Positions 35,440 through 46,640 of a stretch of 64,000 nt of DNA are shown in pieces. The position numbers and the translations under genes are program-made. Source of the stretch: Ampelocalamus luodianensis (lineage: Eukaryota; Streptophyta; Magnoliopsida; Poales; Poaceae); NCBI GenBank assembly GCA_036346255.1, contig CM070625.1, positions 21,289,488-21,353,487 on the forward strand, written 5' to 3'. Under the pieces are notes generated by a model. It ran no database searches and was not told where the DNA came from. It saw only the letters and a program-made list of their open reading frames with translations. How positions within the stretch are numbered: the stretch's first letter is position 1; each line of letters starts with the position of its first letter.

Positions 35440-37084
35440 GTCTATAGATGAGTGGTTGGTATTTGGTCAAGGAGACTCGAGCGAGGATGTTGATGGGTTT
35501 CGACCTTGCTACGGGACATGATGTGGCGCTCAACTTCACCTATCAGTAGGAGTATGCCATTTATCGGCGAGATCGAGGACCAGGGATGGAGGAGTACGAG
35601 CCTTCATCAATGTCATCGCCGGGCATGTAGTAGGCGGTATTCCCTCATCGTGTCCAAGCACTTGCCACCTCGAGGCCATGGCGATTCGGGAAGGCTGCGA
35701 GTAGGATGATGAGCCTTCTTCGTCATGATTTAACGGAATTGTCTCAACCACCCTATGACCACTTCCGAATCAAGGTCCTACCTCCGAAGTGAGCACGTTA
35801 TTTGAGATACGATTTGGTGAAGACCCAGTGCGACGGTTAGCGAGGATGGTCCGCATCATGGACCAAGTCCATCATTTGTCTTGTGAGGAGCTATGGGAAA
35901 CTAGGCATCGCCTTAATGAGGCCAGGACACCTTCTTGAGTCAACATGAACGCGTTCCTCGCGTGCTTTATGGTGACAACGAGATCTCCCTGCTTCTTCTT
36001 TGCACCACCTCTTCTGAGCTTCCGGCGGTAGGAGTGCGTACTGTTTATGGACAAGTGCGCCAAGCCCGGATGATCGAGCTTTCCTCGCACTCTGCGGATG
36101 CACCTCCGGAGGTCATCGACCATTGTTGGGTTCTCAGGCGTCTCATTAGCCCTTTGGATCCGGTTGACACAGTTCCCCGGGCTCATCTTCTAAATGAGTT
36201 TCGGTGAACTTTAATCGGGATCTTTACGCTAGCACCTCGACGATGAATCCTCGTGGTTGAGTGCCTATTAGTCTACTAGTTGCCCTTAAATAAATTGTAT
36301 GTAATAGGGCGTGTAGTATTTGTACAAAGTATGTAAGCCTAACTTTCGGTTTGTAATGATATTATGGCCGACTATGATGTAAAAATGGGAACAGAAATTT
36401 TGTTGTGTATATATGAAGCTTTTGGATTGGTGTTAACTTGAATGCATAACATAACATGATGCATTATATATGCAGATATGTGCTTCTTTTCTAATAGTAA
36501 CCTTGTTTGTGTTTGCAGAGTATGTCCTTGTTGTGTTGTTAACCATGTTGTAGTAACAGGATGGCAGACCTACTACTCGTCTTGCAAGCGCAACAAGGGA
36601 GGGTCATGTCGACTTCAGTACCTTCTTCTCGGGAGGTCCTCGAACCTTCCAGTTCTCGGGGCCGCAAGGTGGTCCTCGGAAGAGGAGCTTCCTCCACCAC
36701 CTTCGATGGCGATGTGCTCATGCAAATTGGCGCAACAGGATGGACCAGACAGCGCATCTGGGAGCGGTGCGCGCAATACCTCCTCTCTGTTGCATCGTTT
36801 AGGCGAGGAGAGTCACCATGTGCGAAGCGGTCTCGCGATTTTCAGCGGACTAACCCGCGGTGTTCTCGATTCTCGAGATCCCATGGAAGCGAGGATTGGC
36901 CGGACCATTGAGAAGAAGCTTACGATTGCTCAATGCTCGAAAGGAAAAAGTCCTCTTTGCGATTATCGACTTGATGGACCAAACGGCATATGGTGGGATA
37001 ATCTTCTTGCCATTCAACTGCTGGACATGTCCCTACTTGGGATGAGTTCGTGGAAGCTTTTATGAGCTCATATTCTGAGGAGTT
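35440..37084 (+). pseudogene. N-terminal gag region, frame-broken
   Basis: Between the primer-binding site and the clean gag block, plus-strand frames of 60-195 codons overlap (35,506-35,709; 35,935-36,207; 36,478-37,065; 36,561-36,911). The segment around 36,860-37,060 leads toward the capsid-domain start, with words like PFNCWTCP. There is no uninterrupted frame. Part of the breakage may be consensus error, as CAG and CTG are scarce here. Confidence 0.55.
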
Positions 37085-37756
37085 ATGATGATCAAGCGAC
37101 AAGAGTTCCTCGCTCTCAAGCAAGGGCGAAAGTCTGTGACCGAGTATCTGCATGAGTTCAACTTCCTTGCCAGATATGCTCCTGATGATGTTTCGACTGA
37201 CCTTCGTCGTCGAAACCGGTTCTTGAATGGGCTATCTGAAGAACTGCAGATGGCTGTAGCTTTGCATGACTTCCGGAACTTTTCTCATTTGGTCAACAAA
37301 GCTATTGTGGCCGAAAGCAAGAGCAAGGCATTGGATGAGTCACGCAAGCGACAGCGGACTTCTCAGTTTGTTCCTGGTGGCAGCTCACCAAGGCCTCGCA
37401 TGTGGTTGTCTAGACCACCACGAGCACCAGCTCCATTTTCACCAAGGCCAGCGGTGTTTGCCCCTCGTCCATCTCCTCCCACCAATCAGTCAGGGCCAAG
37501 TGGAAATCAGCCCCGTCCTGTTAGCAACGCTAACCCAGGGGTTATTTGTTATCATTGTGGTCGTCCGGGGCATTATGCCAACAAGTGTGTGGCAAGCGGC
37601 AAGGATTGCCTCTGTTCGACCATATCCGATTATGCGTGCGGCAGCCCTTCGCAAAGACCTCCTATTAAAGCCGATCCGGCTCGGTCGAGAGCATGTGAAT
37701 GGATCAACTGCTTGAAGAAGCGTGATACACACGAAGTTGTTATGGGTATGCTCTAG
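37085..37756 (+). CDS. Gag capsid/nucleocapsid block of the chromovirus-like element
   Basis: The 223-codon frame opens in the second half of the retrotransposon Gag domain (EFLALKQGRKSVTEYLHEFN, residues 7-26; FLNGLSEELQ, residues 46-55). It continues through a Pro/Arg-rich linker (residues 97-145) to a zinc knuckle with Cys155, Cys158, His163 and Cys168 (CX2CX4HX4C). Gag forms the virus-like particle and the knuckle binds element RNA. The Met at 37,085 is only the first in the surviving frame; the true start lies upstream in broken sequence. The tail after residue 175 is likely out of frame. Confidence 0.85.
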   Translation: MMIKRQEFLALKQGRKSVTEYLHEFNFLARYAPDDVSTDLRRRNRFLNGLSEELQMAVALHDFRNFSHLVNKAIVAESKSKALDESRKRQRTSQFVPGGSSPRPRMWLSRPPRAPAPFSPRPAVFAPRPSPPTNQSGPSGNQPRPVSNANPGVICYHCGRPGHYANKCVASGKDCLCSTISDYACGSPSQRPPIKADPARSRACEWINCLKKRDTHEVVMGML

Positions 37757-38340
37757 TTAATTTCAGTCCGACTCTTGTTTTATTTGACTCTGGAGCATCT
37801 CATTCTTTATTAGCAATCATTTTGCTGTTCAACACCGATTAGACATGCATACACTCCACCCACCTTTTATTATTCAATCACAGGTCGGTTTTCAAAACCG
37901 TCAGATTTGTTAATGAAGTCAACATAACAATCCTTGGGGTGAAGTTTTTAGCGAATCTAATTGTGATTGACTCTAAAGGGTTGGGCGTCATTTTGGGTAT
38001 GGATTGGTGTCCAAGAACCGAGGTCAAATCAATTGTTCCCAACGGTCTATTTCTATGACCAATCTGAGACGGCATTCGGGTTGTTTATCATTCCAAAGCA
38101 ATTGGCTCTCATCTTTGTGCTCACCAAGTTGATACCACTCCTTCTTTGGAGTCGGTACCAATTGTCCGTGAGTATCTTGATGTTTTCTGAAGACCTTCCG
38201 GTTTACCACGGATCGGAAGTGGAGTTTGTTATTGAACTTCGTTCTGGGCGCTCCGATATCCGAGAGTCCTTATCGAATGCTGTCAGCGAGTGGTTGAATT
38301 GAAGAAGCAACTCGGAGAATTGCTTGACAAGGGTTTCATT
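37757..38340 (+). pseudogene. Protease and linker region, frame-broken
   Basis: The codons GACTCTGGAGCATCTCATTC at 37,788 read DSGASHS, the aspartic protease active site of chromoviruses, but in a frame that soon closes. Further on, the stretch at 37,966-38,030 reads like the protease-to-RT linker in yet another frame. The order Gag-PR-RT is kept. Confidence 0.7.
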
Positions 38341-39120
38341 CGACCGAGTTCCTCACCTTGGGATGCCCGGCAATCTTTGTCAAGAAGAAAGACAATACTT
38401 TACGGATGTGTGTGGATTACCGTCAGTTAAATGAGGTCACTATCAAGAATAAATATCCTCTACCTCGAATTGATGATCTTTTTGATCGGTTGGTTGGTGC
38501 CGTGTCTTTTCAAAGATTGATTTGCGATCGGGCTATCATCAAATCAAGGTTAGAGCCGAGGACATTCCTAAGACAGCTTTCTCTACTCGTTATGGTTTAT
38601 ACGAGTATCTTGTTATGTCCTTTAGTCCGACCAATGCTCCAAAGATATTTCATGAACCTTATGAATTCGGTGTTCATGGAATTCTTGGATAAGTTCGTTG
38701 TCGTGTTTATTGTGACATCCTTATTTATTCAAAGTCGATAAGGATCATGAACAACATTTGCGACTTGTCTGGAAACACTTAGTCGGCATCAATTGTATGC
38801 CAAGTTTAGCAAGTGTGCTTTACGGCTCGGAGAAGTTGCCTTTACGGGGCATGTGTTATCCGAAGGAGGTATCATTGTCGATCCAAGCAAGGTACAAGAT
38901 GTGCTAAATTGGAAGCCTCCCAAGAGTGTCCCAGATTGAGTTTTCTTGGACTTGCGGGTTATTACGGAGGTTCATTGAAAATTTCTCCAAGATTGCTAGA
39001 CCTTTGACTCGGCTCTTGCGAAGGAAGAAATTTGAATGGTCAGCTAAGTGTGAAGAGAGTTTTCGACTTTTGAGAACTCTCTTGACCCAAGCTCGATTCT
39101 TACTCTTAGGATGTTCTTAA
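38341..39120 (+). pseudogene. Reverse transcriptase of the chromovirus-like element, frameshifted
   Basis: The 127-codon frame at 38,358-38,741 contains FVKKKDNTLRMCVDYRQLNEVTIKNKYPLPRIDDLFD, a typical chromovirus RT start. The frame then shifts near the YHQIK region and again at the catalytic Asp-Asp site (about 38,708), where one base appears missing. Later pieces (38,926-39,120) carry the connection-domain words KKFEW and CEESFRLLR. As sequenced the enzyme is not translatable. Confidence 0.85.
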
Positions 39121-39719
39121 GAGCTTGATATTTATTGCGATGCATCTCGCCATGGACTTGGTTGTGTGCTTATGCAAGAAGGCGAGTTGTGGCATATGCA
39201 TCCGGCGATTCGCCCTCATGAAGTTAATTATCCTACTCATGATTTGGAATTGGCACGTGGTCCATGCATTAAAGATTTGGCGACATTACCTTCTAGGTAA
39301 TCGATGTGAGATCTACACGATCATAAAGCACGAAATACATATTCACTCAATCGATTTGAATATGAGGCAAAGAAGATGGCTTGAATCGATCAAGGACTAC
39401 GACATGGGTATTCATTATCATCTGGTAAAGCCAATGTTGTGGCGATGCTTTGCGAAAGTCACAATGCAATCGCATATCTTTTACACTGTAGAAAAGACTT
39501 GTGTCTGATTTTGGTAGCTTAAGTCTTGAATTGGTGGGAAAAGGATTCTCGCGGCATTACATGTGGAGCCTACCTTAGAATCTCAGATTAGGGCCCGAAA
39601 GCGATGCGAGGTAGCGAAATCAAGGAGAATATGAAAGCGAGTAAAGCCAGCGAATTTTACGAAGATGATCGCGGTATGATTCGATATCGCAATCGTTTGG
39701 TAGTACCTGTGATTACGAA
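39121..39719 (+). pseudogene. RNase H region of the chromovirus-like element
   Basis: The stretch starting at 39,127 reads IYCDASRHGLGCVLMQEG in one frame, matching the RNase H start with its first catalytic Asp. The following segments (HEVNYPTHDLELA and others) are spread over several frames. A linker towards the integrase zinc-binding region follows. The block is damaged by several short indels. Confidence 0.78.
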
Positions 39720-40928
39720 TTGAAGAGTCTAATTCTCAGAGAAGCTCATAATTCCAAGTTTTCTTTGCATCCTGGGAGTACCAAGATGTACCAGGATTTG
39801 AAGAAAATATTTTGGTGGAGCCGAATGAAGAGGCAAATTGCTCAGTATGTTGCTGAATGTGATATTTGCCAAAGGGTTAAAGCTGAACATCTGAAGCCAG
39901 CTGGTACCCTTCAGCCTTTGCCTATTCCACAGTGGAAGTGGGAAGAGATCGGTATGGATTTTGTTACTGGTCTTCCCAAGACTTCCAAGGGATCTGATGC
40001 CATTTGGGTGATCATTGATCGTTTAACTAAAGTGGCTCATTTTATTCCGGTCAGGACCGATTTCAATGGCAAGCAATTAGCAGAGCTTTATATTGCTAGA
40101 ATTGTTTGTCTTCATGGTGTTCCTAAAGTCATTGTTTCTGACCGTGGTCCTCAGTTTACTTCCCATTTTTGGAATAGCCTTCATCAGGCTATGGGGACTG
40201 AACTCTCTTTCAGTACTGCTTACCATCCTCAAACCAGTGGTCAAACTGAAAGAGTGAACCAAGTAATGGAAGATCTTCTTCGAGCCTATGTGCTATCTTA
40301 TAGCAAAGACTGGGAGAAATCTTTGCCATATGTGGAATTTTCCTACAATAATAGCTACCAAGCAAGTATTCAAATGTCACCTTTTGAAGCCTTGTATGGG
40401 AGAGCTTGTAGGACTCCATTGAATTGGTCCGAGTCTGGTGAAAGATCATACTTTGGTCCAGACTTGGTAAAGGAAGCAGAAGAGCAAGTTCGACTGATTC
40501 GAGATTGTTTGAAAACTGCACAGTCTCGTCAGAAGAGCTATGCTGATCATCGTCGTCGTGAATTGAGCTTTGAGGTAGATGACCATGTCTATCTTAAAGT
40601 GTCACCCATGAAGGGTACTCATCGTTTTCAGGTAAAAGGAAAGCTCGCACCTCGCTATATCGGACCCTTCCGAATCATTGCCAAGCGAGGAGCTGTAGCT
40701 TACCAATTGGAATTACCTGAATCACTCTCAGCAGTACATGATACTTTTCATGTGTCTCAATTAAAGAAATGCCTTCGTGTTCCTATTGAGACAACTGCTT
40801 ATGAGCATCTTGATCTCCAACCTGATCTTTCATATCAAGAGCAACCAGTACGTATCCTCGACACAATGGAACGCAGGACAAGAAATCGTACTGTCAAGTT
40901 CCTGAAAATTCAATGGGCTAATCATTAG
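39720..40928 (+). CDS. Integrase with chromodomain-like end, long intact block
   Basis: The 402-codon frame contains an H2C2 zinc site (His10, His17, Cys47, Cys50). The catalytic core has Asp80 (GMDFVTG), Asp141 (VSDRGPQF) and Glu177 (SGQTERVNQ), so the D-D-35-E spacing is exact. The GPY/F-type module (GKLAPRYIGPF) and the start of a chromodomain (PVRILDTMERRTRNR) follow. Integrase inserts element cDNA; chromodomains of chromoviruses direct insertion to heterochromatin. The frame ends at TAG at 40,926-40,928 within the chromodomain, with the rest readable after a one-base shift. The first Met is internal to the polyprotein. This is the best-preserved gene block in the window. Confidence 0.94.
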   Translation: MKSLILREAHNSKFSLHPGSTKMYQDLKKIFWWSRMKRQIAQYVAECDICQRVKAEHLKPAGTLQPLPIPQWKWEEIGMDFVTGLPKTSKGSDAIWVIIDRLTKVAHFIPVRTDFNGKQLAELYIARIVCLHGVPKVIVSDRGPQFTSHFWNSLHQAMGTELSFSTAYHPQTSGQTERVNQVMEDLLRAYVLSYSKDWEKSLPYVEFSYNNSYQASIQMSPFEALYGRACRTPLNWSESGERSYFGPDLVKEAEEQVRLIRDCLKTAQSRQKSYADHRRRELSFEVDDHVYLKVSPMKGTHRFQVKGKLAPRYIGPFRIIAKRGAVAYQLELPESLSAVHDTFHVSQLKKCLRVPIETTAYEHLDLQPDLSYQEQPVRILDTMERRTRNRTVKFLKIQWANH

Positions 40929-41200
40929 AGGATGAAGCCACTTGGGGCGCCAAGATCCGATGCGATTGAGCACCCCATCTTTTGTTGCTTAGAACTTTTC
41001 TTTGAATCAAGAAAGGAAAGTTTAAACAAAGCTATGTAAACAAAGATGTAATAATAACACTATGTTGTTATGTAAGAATCTTCTTTGTTATCCTTGAAGG
41101 AAACCAAAACAACAGATGTTGAGTTTCCTCATAATTCATTTCCATTTCATTTCTTCTTGATCTCCAACTTGTTCCAAATCTCGGGGACGAGATTTTTCTT

Positions 41201-41214
41201 AAGGGGGGTAGGTT
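41201..41214 (+). other. Polypurine tract of the chromovirus-like element
   Basis: AAGGGGGGTAGG lies directly before the 3' LTR and would prime plus-strand synthesis. Confidence 0.75.
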
Positions 41215-44200
41215 TGTAACAGCCCCAATCTTATCAACAGTAATAATCTGTATTATGAACAGTAATAGACTACTGTTCATATCATTACTGTTCTTAATCT
41301 CAGTTGGGAGTTGCTGTTACCAAATAAAACCTTCCTTTTTGCCAAAGTCCAAAAAAAAAAAACTACTTAGAATATTTAAAGGAATACAAGGTAACACTTG
41401 TATTGTGACTGGGGAGTATTTTTATTAAAGCCTAGATAAATTATCTTGGCTAAAAATATTTTCGTTGCATTTTTAGAAATTATTTGGACTTAAAGAAAAT
41501 TTATGGTCTTTAAATAAACATTTTCGGCCTGAAATAGATATTTATGTATTTTATAAAGTGAAAATGTGGTTTATGAAATTTATCTGGAAATATATCATCC
41601 CAGTAGCTTACAGATAAAAATTTCATGATTTTATGAATTTATTTGCTATTTTAAAGTCCCATCAAACCTTTTAAATATTTGAATAAGGTTTGGTCAACCA
41701 AACCGGTCCAAACCCAAGTCTAATCACTGTAGCGACCCAGTCTCATGTGGACTTGGTCCAATCGAATCTTTTGGTCCGGCTCGGTCACGTCCCAACGCGA
41801 GCCCAAAGCTCACGCGTGATGCGGGCCGTCGATTTTCAATCGAACGGGCGAGCTCACGGTGTCACGCGAGCTGTCCACGTGTACACTTTAATCTCCACCG
41901 TTGGATATTGATCTAACGCGCGAGATCGGTGTATGCAACCGGACAACTCCGGATCCATGTTTGATCTCCACCGTTCGTTTCTAATCCAACCGTGACGCCC
42001 TTTTCGTTTTAAACTTAAAGGTGCGCTTTTATCTCGGCCGTTAGATTCAAATCCTACGGCTTTTCCCTTTTTCCCGCGTGTTATAAAGCCGCACTCCTCT
42101 GGGCCGTTGGATCCTCATCGTATGGACTAGATTTGTGTATGCATTGGACGACTCGGATCCCCGCTGTCGTGGCCGTCCATCCTTGATCGGCGGTATCGCT
42201 TATTTCTTTTTGAAACGGTAGCGCATTAATGTGGGCCTTTGGATTTCAATCCTACGGCACTCCAATTAGATCGTGGACCTTTAAAGCCCAAAATAGGTGG
42301 ATCGTTGGATTTCAATCGTGCGGACCACATGGGTGTATGCAATCGGACCATCCGGTTCCCTTTTACATCCTGACCGTAGAAATCAAATCCAACGGTGTTA
42401 AACCATCGCATCTAAAAGGGTGACGTGTATATCCTTTAATTGATCGTTGGATTTTGATCCAACGTCTATCTTTGAAAGCGGAGCCCCGCAGCACCATCGG
42501 GATTTCGTTTTAATCTCGTTCGGTCGATCTTGATCGTGCGGTCCATATTAAATGATACCGATTCAAATCATTTAATCTCTCTATTTATCGTAGCCGCCCA
42601 TTTCCAATCGGACGGTGACATTTGTTTGAGCCTTTACGAGTGCGCGGTGAGGATGACAATGGGGCCCACATGTCGGTTGGCTCTTATCTTCTTCCCTCTC
42701 TCTCGTGCAGATTTCTCTCGAAATCAGGAGAGGATTATCCCAAAGTTTTGCAACTAATTTTTGGGATAATTAGCCTAAATGGACACCTCATCAAGCTCTA
42801 GACTTTTCCCAATTGCCTGTAGCTCAACATCCATATATAAACCCTAGCCTTTTGGCGGCGGCCATTGTTGACCACCAAGCTCATTTTCTTCCTTCTTGTG
42901 ATGGAGTTCTTACTCCTATCCTTGCTTATCCATCCTTAAGCCTGGTTTTACCTTGCATTAAAGATTTGATGTCTTTTGCGGGTTAAATCGATTTGATCTC
43001 TCTCAAAGCAACCTCAAATTTTCGGGTTCTTGGTGTTTTTCCATCTTGGTAAGCCAAAGCCCTAGTTTCGATATCTTAAGCATCCTAGGAACCTTAGGAG
43101 CTGCTGTGAATCATTCTTTTGAGCATCGTAGCTTGATCATGCTTCAAACGAAAAGTTGATGTTATGCCTTTCGGTTGTTCTGTCATTTTCAAGACTTAGG
43201 GTTCTCCCTGTCAACCTATCATCTTATCTAGGTTTTGACTAAACCCTAGCAGCATGACAAGTTGATTTTTCAATTCTTGTCATCATCTATTTTGACTCTT
43301 AGCTGAAATCTGCCTCTGTTTTCTTGTCGGCTCAACCGACAAAATAGGTCTTTGCTTTAGCTTTTGTAATCTGACTAGTTAGGGTTAGACTAAGGTTGGT
43401 TTGGGATGTTAATTACCCTAAAAGATCATGCTAAGATTCGTTTATGAACTTTTGCATGATCTATACTTCTATTTCCGAAAATTTGCAATCTGTCCTGTTT
43501 TCAGCTCTTTTCAAATCTGAAAACTGGAACTTTGCACTAAAATCTAATTTCTGTCTTTTGAAAACAAATGAGCTATATAATGGGTTATTATCATTATTAT
43601 GGGTAGTTATGACTTAAGCATCTTGTAATCATGCATTTCTAGATTGATCATGCATATTTCTTCTATGTTGGACTTATTGTCAGTTTTGGTATTTATTGGA
43701 TTTTATTGCTTCTTTTAGAACCCGGTTCTACTGAAGCTTTTGAATACACTTCTGAACAATCTGAGCCTGCAACAGAAGTTTACTATTACCAAGGCAAGCA
43801 TCCTCTTTGCACCATATTGAACCCAAATTTTGTACAATAGCTTTTACAAATCCAATGTGTAATCGTGCATGCTATGATTCGAAAATACAAAATATGATCA
43901 TTAGTAGTTAGTTATGACCTAACGTGATGGATTACCTTAATCATGACCATACACTCAACTCTAGTGTAGTCTTGTATACTATATGGTCTATTTTGATTTG
44001 GCTTAGATATGCGATCTAGAGATTTTAGAGTTTGACAAGCATATCTTGTCAAACATGGAATTACAATGAACTATTGTCATTTTCAAACTCTTTGTCGGTT
44101 TAGTAAATCGGTTTTGTATTTGAAATTCAAATTGATCGGACAAGAGGAAGTTAGTGATGGTGCTTTCGTGCGAGATTGGGTTTTGTGGTGGACTTGTCCG

Positions 44201-45580
44201 GTTAATTAAGGACCGAACTCGATTATTCAATTCAAGTCCCCACGTACTTCCACATGCATGTATGGGCGCTGTTTGGTTAAGTAAAATGTTGAGACTATTG
44301 AGTTGGAAACAGGAGAGTAAGGATATGTGTATTGGCCTTGCATGGCATAGATGCTTTGGTGCGAGGACTGCGTTTTATGCCATGTGAGCTTTGTATGTCG
44401 ATGTCGGATGTTCTTAGGAGGGTGAGGCGTATATGTGCCTCGTCGCATATACGATACCTTAATAGTGCCGATAGCATTCTATTATGGGTGGTGAGCCCAA
44501 TTTGTTTTTAAATTGTTTGGATCGGCATTCTTGACACAACATGTGTGCCCCGTGGTTAGTAGGTGGTGTAGCCTACACTATGGGATTAGTTCACACATGG
44601 GGTCCAACTCAATAGTGTTAACTTGTTGAAAAATACCAAATCTTAGTTTCCCGGTCGGCATACCAAAGGAAGTGTGTCATCATTCGAGGCATCCAAAGCA
44701 ACGAGCTAACTAAGTCATGTGGGTAAAGATGTACACCTGCGGGGTATAAAGCATTCGAATAGCCGTGTCCACGGTCATGGACGATAACTTGAATTGGTGT
44801 CATCAGATAGAAGTTTTGATTTTCAAAAATCTGGTTTTGGTTTATTTTCGGTTGGCATGAGGAATCATGCAATGTCTTATTACGTTTATGTCATTTATTA
44901 TCTGTTTTAAGCAAACTTTGATTTATTAAATTGCTTTATCAAAGTTTAACCTTTGTAGGTTAAGATATATCGCTTTATGCAAATTTGAACCTTTATGCCT
45001 TCTGTTGTAACCTTATGCATGTAAAAACTCTACTCCTTTGATTAGGCTCTAATAACCACTTTCTTTTATTAGTTTGTGTAAGACTTCTTGAGTACCTTCC
45101 GTACTCAAGGTGCTACCACCTATTGTTGCGTGAGGACGGTTTTCACGTATGAAGTACCGTTAGCGCCGATCAGGTGGCGCTAACGAGTAACGCTACTTCT
45201 TTCCTCCACGCAGCGCTGCGGTGAATGGGGCCATTGGTGGACATTTTCCGTTTATTTTGCTTCCACAGATATCGTTAAAGTGACCAAGTCACTTAATATT
45301 GTATTACTAATAGAATGATGTAACCTTATGTTTAATTATATCAATGTATGACTCGTATGTGTTGATGCAATGTTGATGAAGGATATATATGCAATGGTCG
45401 TTGATCCGGGAACCATTGTGAATCATATATATCAGAATCTCATTTCTTTGGATCATCACTTGTTAAATTTATATCTTTAGCATGATTTTTAATGAAAAGG
45501 GCAGTACTGTTCTTTCATTAACAATTGTGCTACAGTATGAATTTAATTAGTAACATTTCCAATAACCGGGGGACCTCACA
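41215..45580 (+). repeat. 3' LTR of the chromovirus-like element
   Basis: It starts TGTAACAGCCCCAATCTTAT and ends GGGGGACCTCACA, followed by the target duplication CGCGC. It is very similar to the 5' LTR, and most differences fall at CAG/CTG positions. Confidence 0.93.
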
Positions 45581-45585
45581 CGCGC

Positions 45586-46640
45586 CACTTGACTCGGTCG
45601 CACCGCCTCAGTCGCACATGAGCCCGATGGCTATCGGCCGTCCGATGGAGATCGCACGGTCCACATTGCTTGTCTCGTCGACTGTCCGAATGCATACACA
45701 AATCTCGGCCGTCCATTTTCGATCGAGCGGTCGGCATAGTCTTGGTCGAGTCAAACCACCTAATCGCACCGCGCAAACTCGGCTCGCGCTGCCACGCTAT
45801 CAGCGGCGAGTGGGCCTCCTTGTCGATATCATCCTCGTCTTCTCCGCGGCTCGCGGGAGTTCGCTAACAAGTCGCATGCGTGCCACGCACTCGTCGCCGC
45901 CACGTCGTGGGCGCGTGTCCTTCTCCGTGTCGCGGACCTTCATTACCTCACCGCGATCACTCACATCTCGTTTTCCTCGCTCTGCTGCTCTCTCGCCCAC
46001 TTCGGTTTGGTAGGAGAAGAAGGAGAGAACAGCGCCACCACCTCGTTGCGCTTGTGCTCCGCAACCCTCTCGTCGCCTTCCTTGTTCCTCGCCGCATCCA
46101 TTTTTCCCATCCCGAGCTCGTGGCATCCGGTGAATCGTCCGAGCCACTTCTTCGTCTCCAACTCCGGTTCTTGCGCCCCGCGAGCTCGCTTTGTGCTCCA
46201 GTGAGTCTCTTACCTCAACGTCGATCCTTTAGGATCGCCCGATCCACCGAGTCTAACGGTGGCTTCATTTTCATCTTTGGTGCATCGTTGCGGGCGTGCG
46301 ACCGATTCTTCTCCAAGCTCGGTGGTTCGCCGCCGCGGCGATTCCGGCCGCCTCGGACCTCCTTCGTCGCCATCGTGTTAGGCTTTCTGCTCCTGGGATC
46401 AAGGCGGAGCTGAGGCGCACTTTCCGGAGTCTTCTAGAAGCCTGTAGCGTCCTCACCGTGGGTGCCGCATCTTCTTCTCCGCCTCGTTCGCGCCACCGCC
46501 GCGGCGTCCTCGAGTCGCGTCGCCGTCATCGAGTTCGCGAGGTCGTGGTGAACCTGAAGGTATAAATCACTCGCCTTGAGACCTTCTGGTTCGCGAGATC
46601 AATTGTGCGCCCGCGCCGCCGTCCTCGTGAACACCGGTGA
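45586..46640 (+). other. GC-rich leader of the interrupted solo LTR
   Basis: CG-rich sequence with overlapping frames on both strands (plus 45,525-46,013 and 45,880-46,413; minus 45,800-46,147). This is the same position and composition as the leaders of the other LTRs here. None resembles a known protein, so they are treated as chance frames. Confidence 0.6.

Larger units (their letters stand above)
30862..45580 (+). mobile_element. Chromovirus-like (Tekay/Del-type) Ty3/gypsy element with 4.37-kb LTRs
   Basis: LTRs at 30,862-35,231 and 41,215-45,580 bound a 6-kb internal region with a primer-binding site, gag with CCHC knuckle, protease, RT, RNase H, and integrase with a chromodomain-like tail. 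A perfect 5-bp duplication CGCGC flanks the element (30,857-30,861 and 45,581-45,585). The gene order and the C-terminal chromodomain-like end point to a chromovirus. LTRs of several kilobases are a feature of the Tekay/Del group. Total length is 14.7 kb, of which 59% is LTR. Gag and integrase are long open blocks, while protease, RT and RNase H are shifted. Confidence 0.93.

Noticed and set aside
39720..40928. Active chromovirus element on the basis of the intact integrase
   Set aside because: Protease, RT and RNase H are frameshifted in this sequence. Activity cannot be claimed unless the breaks prove to be sequencing errors.
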